DNA of 64,000 nt from Toxonevra muliebris. Lineage: Eukaryota > Arthropoda > Insecta > Diptera > Pallopteridae. Both the position numbers and the translations under genes were made by a program. This document shows, one piece after another, positions 59,030 to 64,000 of the stretch (positions within the stretch are counted from its first letter, which is position 1; every line of letters begins with the position of its first letter). The notes under the pieces were generated by a model. It saw nothing but the letters and a program-made list of their open reading frames with translations, did not search any database and was not told the origin of the DNA. The stretch is from NCBI GenBank assembly GCA_963691655.1, contig OY829326.1, forward strand, positions 16,108,878 through 16,172,877, given 5' to 3'.

Positions 59030-61322
59030 CCTACAATTTGTTGTGATGAATTGTTAGCATTTCAAATTGAAATTAGTTCCCAGTATTAAAAATTATTCCA
59101 GCATTTTTAATGGACACTCACTAACAATTAAAAACCTAACATAGTTGGAACATTTAGTGTGCAAAATAAGGAAATACTCTAAGAAAATAATGAGCTGTTT
59201 TTTCGATCCATTCGAATGACCTATGGTTTTATGCGAATTTTACCCTAAACCCCTGGCATCTCAAAAAAAAAAAATTATATAGGCTTACATTTTGTATCCC
59301 TGGTGCAATTCTCTGTAACCTTTAATATTTTTTAGCTACTTATAATTAAGCACAGAATAGAATTTAACGATACTGGCATTTTTTGTTTTAAATTTAAAAT
59401 TTTTTTTAATTTTAAGTTGTGGGCTTTTGGGTTAAAGATTAGTATGAAAAGATTTCATAATGCATTATTTTTCAGCTGCATTTGTTTAAAATATTCAATC
59501 ACAATTAATGCTCTTAAATAATGCAGTATTATATTCTCTTATATTCTCAATCTTTGAGGATTCATGAATGATTAGAATCGATTTCAGTTTTCCTGGCTGA
59601 AGTATGGGAATGTTATTCAACTCTATCTCAAAGAGTGCATAAACTGTTGATTTAAAAAGCCAGGACACAGCAACTTTTTACTCATATAGTCTTAGCAGAT
59701 AGTTTACTCAAAAAAATTATCAGTCTTCTCGCCTAATCAAGGTTTTTGAATTTTTTTTTATGAAAAAAGTGTTATACATATCCAAGGAGTGTTAATGCCG
59801 GCTAAAAAAAAGCCCAGTGCAACCTTAATTTATTTTATAATCCAATCCAATACATATTTTTTAATATAAATAAAGCACATGATCCATAAACCACATATAT
59901 CTTAAGATGCTTGATGGTTAGTGGCATGCTTCAGATAATTTTACTGTTCTTTGGATGTAATGTGAAAAACACAACAACAACAAATACTACTAAATAGGGC
60001 GTTAATAATGGCGCACATCTGGTAGTTTTACTATATGATCACACATGAACTTGTAGCTTGTAAAATAATATCTCAAGTCATAATAACTATGTATGTATGT
60101 ATGTATATCTTGACATGTAACAGGTTTATATATTATGTATAAACGAATACTTGTATGTGTAAATATGTACATATATAGTAGTATTTAATTACAAGTTAGA
60201 ATTTGCGCATTCGTCACACAGCAAATTGAGGGGTTTTAACGTTTTTGTTTTATTCATTTTTTTCTATTCCTCCTTTCAAGTGTTGCCAATTAAATGTAGT
60301 TTTTATTGTTGTTGATATTTACATTAATTTTATATTTGCCAATAAACACTTAATAATTTGTTTAATTAAACGTAGCTAAATATTTGTGTCTAGTATATAC
60401 ATATAGTAAGTAGGTATGAGTAGATAGATCAATGAATGAATGAAATCTTTGTGGGTTTAAAATTTATTATTGATTAATAATTAAATGTACAGAAAGTTAA
60501 TAACTTAATTATGCTAGAAATATGACTAAAAAAAAACAAATAAATAACTTTTTTTGACCTTGTCATTGTTTGAACTCAGTTAAGTACGAAACTTTTCAGT
60601 GCCTTTTTGACATTTTAGTTATTTTACCACACTATTAAAATGGAGTTTAAAGTTTTATATCGAATAATAATGATTTTTGTATAAAGATTTTATTTTCACT
60701 ATCTGTTGTAAGAATTATCCACGATTCTATTATGAATTATTTTAAATTCGTGTTAAAACTAAACCAATCTTTAGCGACGATTTCGACTTTGTTTTTCGTG
60801 ATAGGCAGGAATGAGAAAGTGACACAATTTTTATGTAGATTCAATTAATTTAAAAAAAAGGGCTCTAAGCTTGACGTCTGGGTTTGTGCAGGCGCTCTAA
60901 GTGAAAAGCTTTCCTGACCACTACAATATATTTTAGACAAAGGTGTGGCGAAGTTAAAAAATGGTATATGAAAACGATATCACCTTAAATCTGAATAAGT
61001 ATTTTCTTAAATGGCGCTCCATTTTTTCTATTGAAAAAAGCAAGTGGGTCTCAAATCAATTTACGAGTTTAGTGAAAAATATGCGTTTCTTTCTATAAAT
61101 CGCCATGAGTTGGCATAAAAAAATACTGAAAATTAAGAATACTTATTCTCATAATTTTCTATTTCTATTTATCTTTTTCTAATGAAATCAAGGTTCAATT
61201 TGTCATTCTTTTTTTTTCGAACTCTTCATTAATTCACGGTATGACAAAGTCACTTTAAGGGGAAAAGAAAAAATAAGAGAAAGGGCGAAAAAAACTTTCA
61301 TAATTGGGGTGAATATATTTTT
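59030..61322. other. Noncoding block
   Basis: AT-rich. (TATG)n at about 60089-60106 and similar short repeats to 60180. No exon was seen. Confidence 0.45.
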
Positions 61323-61640
61323 ACTGATACCCAGGTAGCTATGAAATTCCTTGAATCCATTTTCCTCGTTTCCAAACTGTAAAACGCCTCTAACCGAAAT
61401 GTTCGACCAGTTTGATTTGCACTTATTTTAGGTACCGAGGCATAGAGGAATACTGGGGAACAAAACTGCAGATAAATTAGCTGGAAAAAGAAAATTATTC
61501 CTGCAAGCAAACTTTAACTGTGTGCCCTTCTCTGATTCATGTACGACTGATATGTTTTCGATTACCTAAAAGAGTTGGCTGATATTCAGATGTAAGTGTA
61601 TACCTAGCTTCCTAAAAAGAGCTTAATAGATCAAATGTCC
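61323..61640 (+). pseudogene. RNase H domain remnant of a non-LTR retrotransposon
   Basis: 61323-61358 reads TDTQVAMKFLES, matching the second catalytic motif (T/S-D-S-Q-A-A-L-K-A-L-E-S) of LINE RNase H domains. 61432-61485 reads VPRHRGILGNKTADKLAG, matching the WVPGHxGIxGNExADxLA motif. The two lie in different frames with stops between, so it is a decayed copy. I-, R1/Loa-type LINEs carry such a domain; the clade cannot be assigned. Confidence 0.75.
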
Positions 61641-63499
61641 TCTGTACCGCTAAGAGAAACTTAGCTGCTTTTAAATATGGTATCGCAATCGCTAAGTGTG
61701 CTTGCACCAGCAAGGATCCATTTTAACTGAAATTGTCAATCTGTTTAACTTGGAATCAGATATCATACAAAAAAGAGAGACTTTCCCATTTTTAGTAGTT
61801 AAAATTAAAATAATTTAGATCTCAGCCAGGCGTTTAATTTCGTCTGAACAATCAATATTTGATCACTTAGATGCACACCAGACAGTGCTCTATTCACTCT
61901 TCTCTGCAATACGCTGATTGACAAGCTTGATAGGGCATGTGGTGAATTTAGATGCTGCAGTTTGAATGATCATTCAGTTTAAATTACACTATTACATATT
62001 TATATTTAACCACATAAAAATAAAAACCAAATTTTATAGTTCAAGCTCTAATTTTCAAATTAATTTTTTCAAATTTTCCAATTCGTTTTTCTATAAAATG
62101 ACGATGAGCACATCATCATTTACAAAGGTGTTTGAGTTATTAATAATAAAATTTTATTATTTCAAATACCTACAAAAATCAATCAAAAAAATCAGATAAA
62201 AAATCTTACGGAAGTACATGTATGGGATACCACTACAAATATTTGCTACATATTGATTAAAAATTAAACTAACATGCAGCACGCTTACGATTATTTCACT
62301 AACTCGAGTACTCCATACGAGTTCTGTATATATGTATGTATATTGAAGGACAAATAACACAACTAACTTTTGTGATAAAGTACCACGCAAATTTTCTCGT
62401 TTATATGAATTGGCTAAAAGTGCTATACTCGTATATTGTTTCTACTTGTTGCTACCACAAAAACAAAGTTTTTACATACAATTAATAAAGCAGGAAAATA
62501 TAATAGAAAAAAAAATGGAAAAAATGCACCCACTAACAAAATCTGAGCTTTAAAGAAAACAAAAAAATCTAAAATGCTTCTAGCATACACGTTCACGACG
62601 ACTTTTGCCTTATAATAAAAGTGACTAATCATGAATGAGTTTTTTGAAACAAAAACAAAACGACAAAAATATCTCACATATTACTATTGAAGTAGTAGGT
62701 TCCACAGTGCGAGTATAATTTGAAGTGAGGAAAATATTTGATCGATATGCCCACACAGAAACGGCAAAAGCTGAAACCTCAAGTCAATGTCATTTCGCGT
62801 ATAGCACCATGAAAGATAATCACATATACACACATATTATATACACAAACACAAAGAAGCAACCAACATATGCTTGCATATGCATAATCGTAAGTTTTAT
62901 CTGCAAGATACATTTGAAGCTGCTGCTTGCTGCTGGCGCTGTGACATAGGGAACATGCTGCTGCTGCTACTTGCTGCAGCTATAATATGTTGAACTATAT
63001 ATGTCAAAAACGAGTGTCGAGTTTTGTTAATAACGCATATAATTAATATACTTAACACTTATGTAGGTTTTCATTGTATGTAGTTTCGATTTTATATTTT
63101 TATGAATTTTTTGTAATTTGATTTTGATTTCTATTCAACAAGCTTCATTCACTTTATTCACATTGTTGTGATTGTAACAAAAGAAAACATTAATCGTTAA
63201 GATGAAATATTGAACCGCATATTTTGACAATTCAAAGTTAAGGTCAACAAGGGATTTGAAATATTGTAAGTGCATTCAAAATTGGTTTGTTTTTTTTTTT
63301 TTTTTGTGAGTGGAATGGGTTTGTGTAAAGTGTTGGGGAAAGTACATTGAACTTTGACTTTGATGGTAAAAAATTATAATGTAATTTGATACCACTGAAA
63401 TATTTACCACCGATGCTGATAGGTTTAATCTCGAAGACTTCATAAAAACATGTTTACTTTTTCGCGCAATGTTTAAGGTTAAATTAGTATAATAATTTC
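61641..63499. other. Noncoding block
   Basis: 61640-61950 may contain more of the same decayed LINE but no motif is clear. 62900-62985 is a short CTG/GCTGCT-rich patch. Poly-T run at 63288-63305. Confidence 0.4.
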
Positions 63500-63770
63500 C
63501 AGGGCCTTTCTGAATAAGAATACATACGGCTTACGAAACGGGTACAGCGAATCAAACACCAGATAGTCTGAGTCTAATGGGAAGACTGTGTGGACAATTC
63601 AACCTGGACAGTAAGTGTAAGAATCAAGATTTGATAATATACTTTGACTCTTTTGAGATATCCTAGTCCAGTCAGGGCAAGACAAATAAAGCTTTCATAT
63701 TTTGGGTACCTGGACACACACAAAGTAGGCAGCGGTCCAGTATCACTTTAGAATCGAATACTTTTTAGGC
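63500..63770 (+). pseudogene. Possible second LINE RNase H remnant
   Basis: TTTTGGGTACCTGGACACAC at about 63699-63718 reads FWVPGHT, the strongest short signature of LINE RNase H. The stretch before it shows no equally clear motif. The rest of the domain after the motif is not recognisable. Confidence 0.4.
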
Positions 63771-64000
63771 AAAGGAACTCACATTACAAAATATAAGCTA
63801 AGAAAAGTGGGAAGGAACTATGGTTCCTCCGACTACGCTCAAATTAGTAAACTTAGGCAGTCAAAAAACTATTAATTAGGAAAAATTAAGCAACTGAACT
63901 AGGAAAGAAATAAAATATAAGAAAAATAAACATGAAAAATTCAACGAAGATATATAATTTTACAGTATTTTTTTAAAAAATATTTCAGATTTTCAGTCCA

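Noticed and set aside
1..64000. Prokaryotic systems (operon, CRISPR, phage, toxin-antitoxin)
   Set aside because: Spliced genes, SINEs and eukaryotic transposons throughout; no regularly spaced repeats or Shine-Dalgarno-led gene clusters.

Overview
The window looks like a piece of an insect nuclear genome, most likely a higher dipteran. The protein genes have short introns with GT..AG borders, the sequence is very AT-rich, and the proteins read as fly-type orthologues. The mobile elements (a Tc1/mariner element of the kind known from tephritids, hAT- and piggyBac-type MITEs and a tRNA-derived SINE) fit a tephritid-like fly. That placement is an inference; the sequence does not prove it.

Only three protein-coding genes can be supported. 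(1) 24873-25429 (+): galla-2/CIAO2B, a MIP18-family cytosolic Fe-S targeting factor, two exons, 166 aa. (2) 25887-27420 (-): OXA1L, the mitochondrial inner-membrane insertase, four exons, 440 aa, convergent with galla-2. (3) 34793-37066 (+): an ASPG-type L-asparaginase with C-terminal ankyrin repeats, six exons, 592 aa; one 66-bp intron is in frame, so a naive ORF runs straight through it. These are unrelated housekeeping genes and form no visible pathway.

Nearly everything else that can be identified is mobile-element material. From left to right: a broken end of a Tc1/mariner transposon at the window edge (1-345); an 8-bp-TSD MITE (5817-6107); a second one (7556-8247); a complete Tc1/mariner copy with TIRs and TA duplications but a dead transposase (10121-11374); a tRNA-derived SINE with a 12-bp TSD (12493-12798); a ~190-bp imperfect inverted repeat that would fold into a long hairpin (13025-13209); a decayed Tc1/mariner transposase (about 19030-19480); a divergent SINE (20279-20585); a piggyBac-like non-autonomous element with TTAA ends (27527-28178); a hAT-type MITE with TATCGATA motifs at its ends and a perfect 8-bp TSD (31734-32418); a second, broken copy of it (51165-51610); a LINE reverse-transcriptase scrap (51043-51150); a second SINE copy with a 13-bp TSD (55238-55554); a second TTAA MITE (55913-56327); a full-length but decayed Tc1 element (57713-59027); and two RNase H scraps of non-LTR elements (61323-61640, 63500-63770).

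The blocks 37.1-51 kb and 51.7-64 kb hold no recognisable exon. They are either gene-poor intergenic DNA or the long intron of a gene whose exons lie outside. A possible TATA-less promoter with a consensus splice donor 0.74 kb downstream (about 41246-41990) hints at the second option. No CRISPR, operon, prokaryotic or viral gene was seen. The observations most worth following are the long hairpin near 13.1 kb, the 35-bp perfect palindrome at 38.5 kb, and the hAT MITE carrying DREF/BEAF-type sites in its ends.
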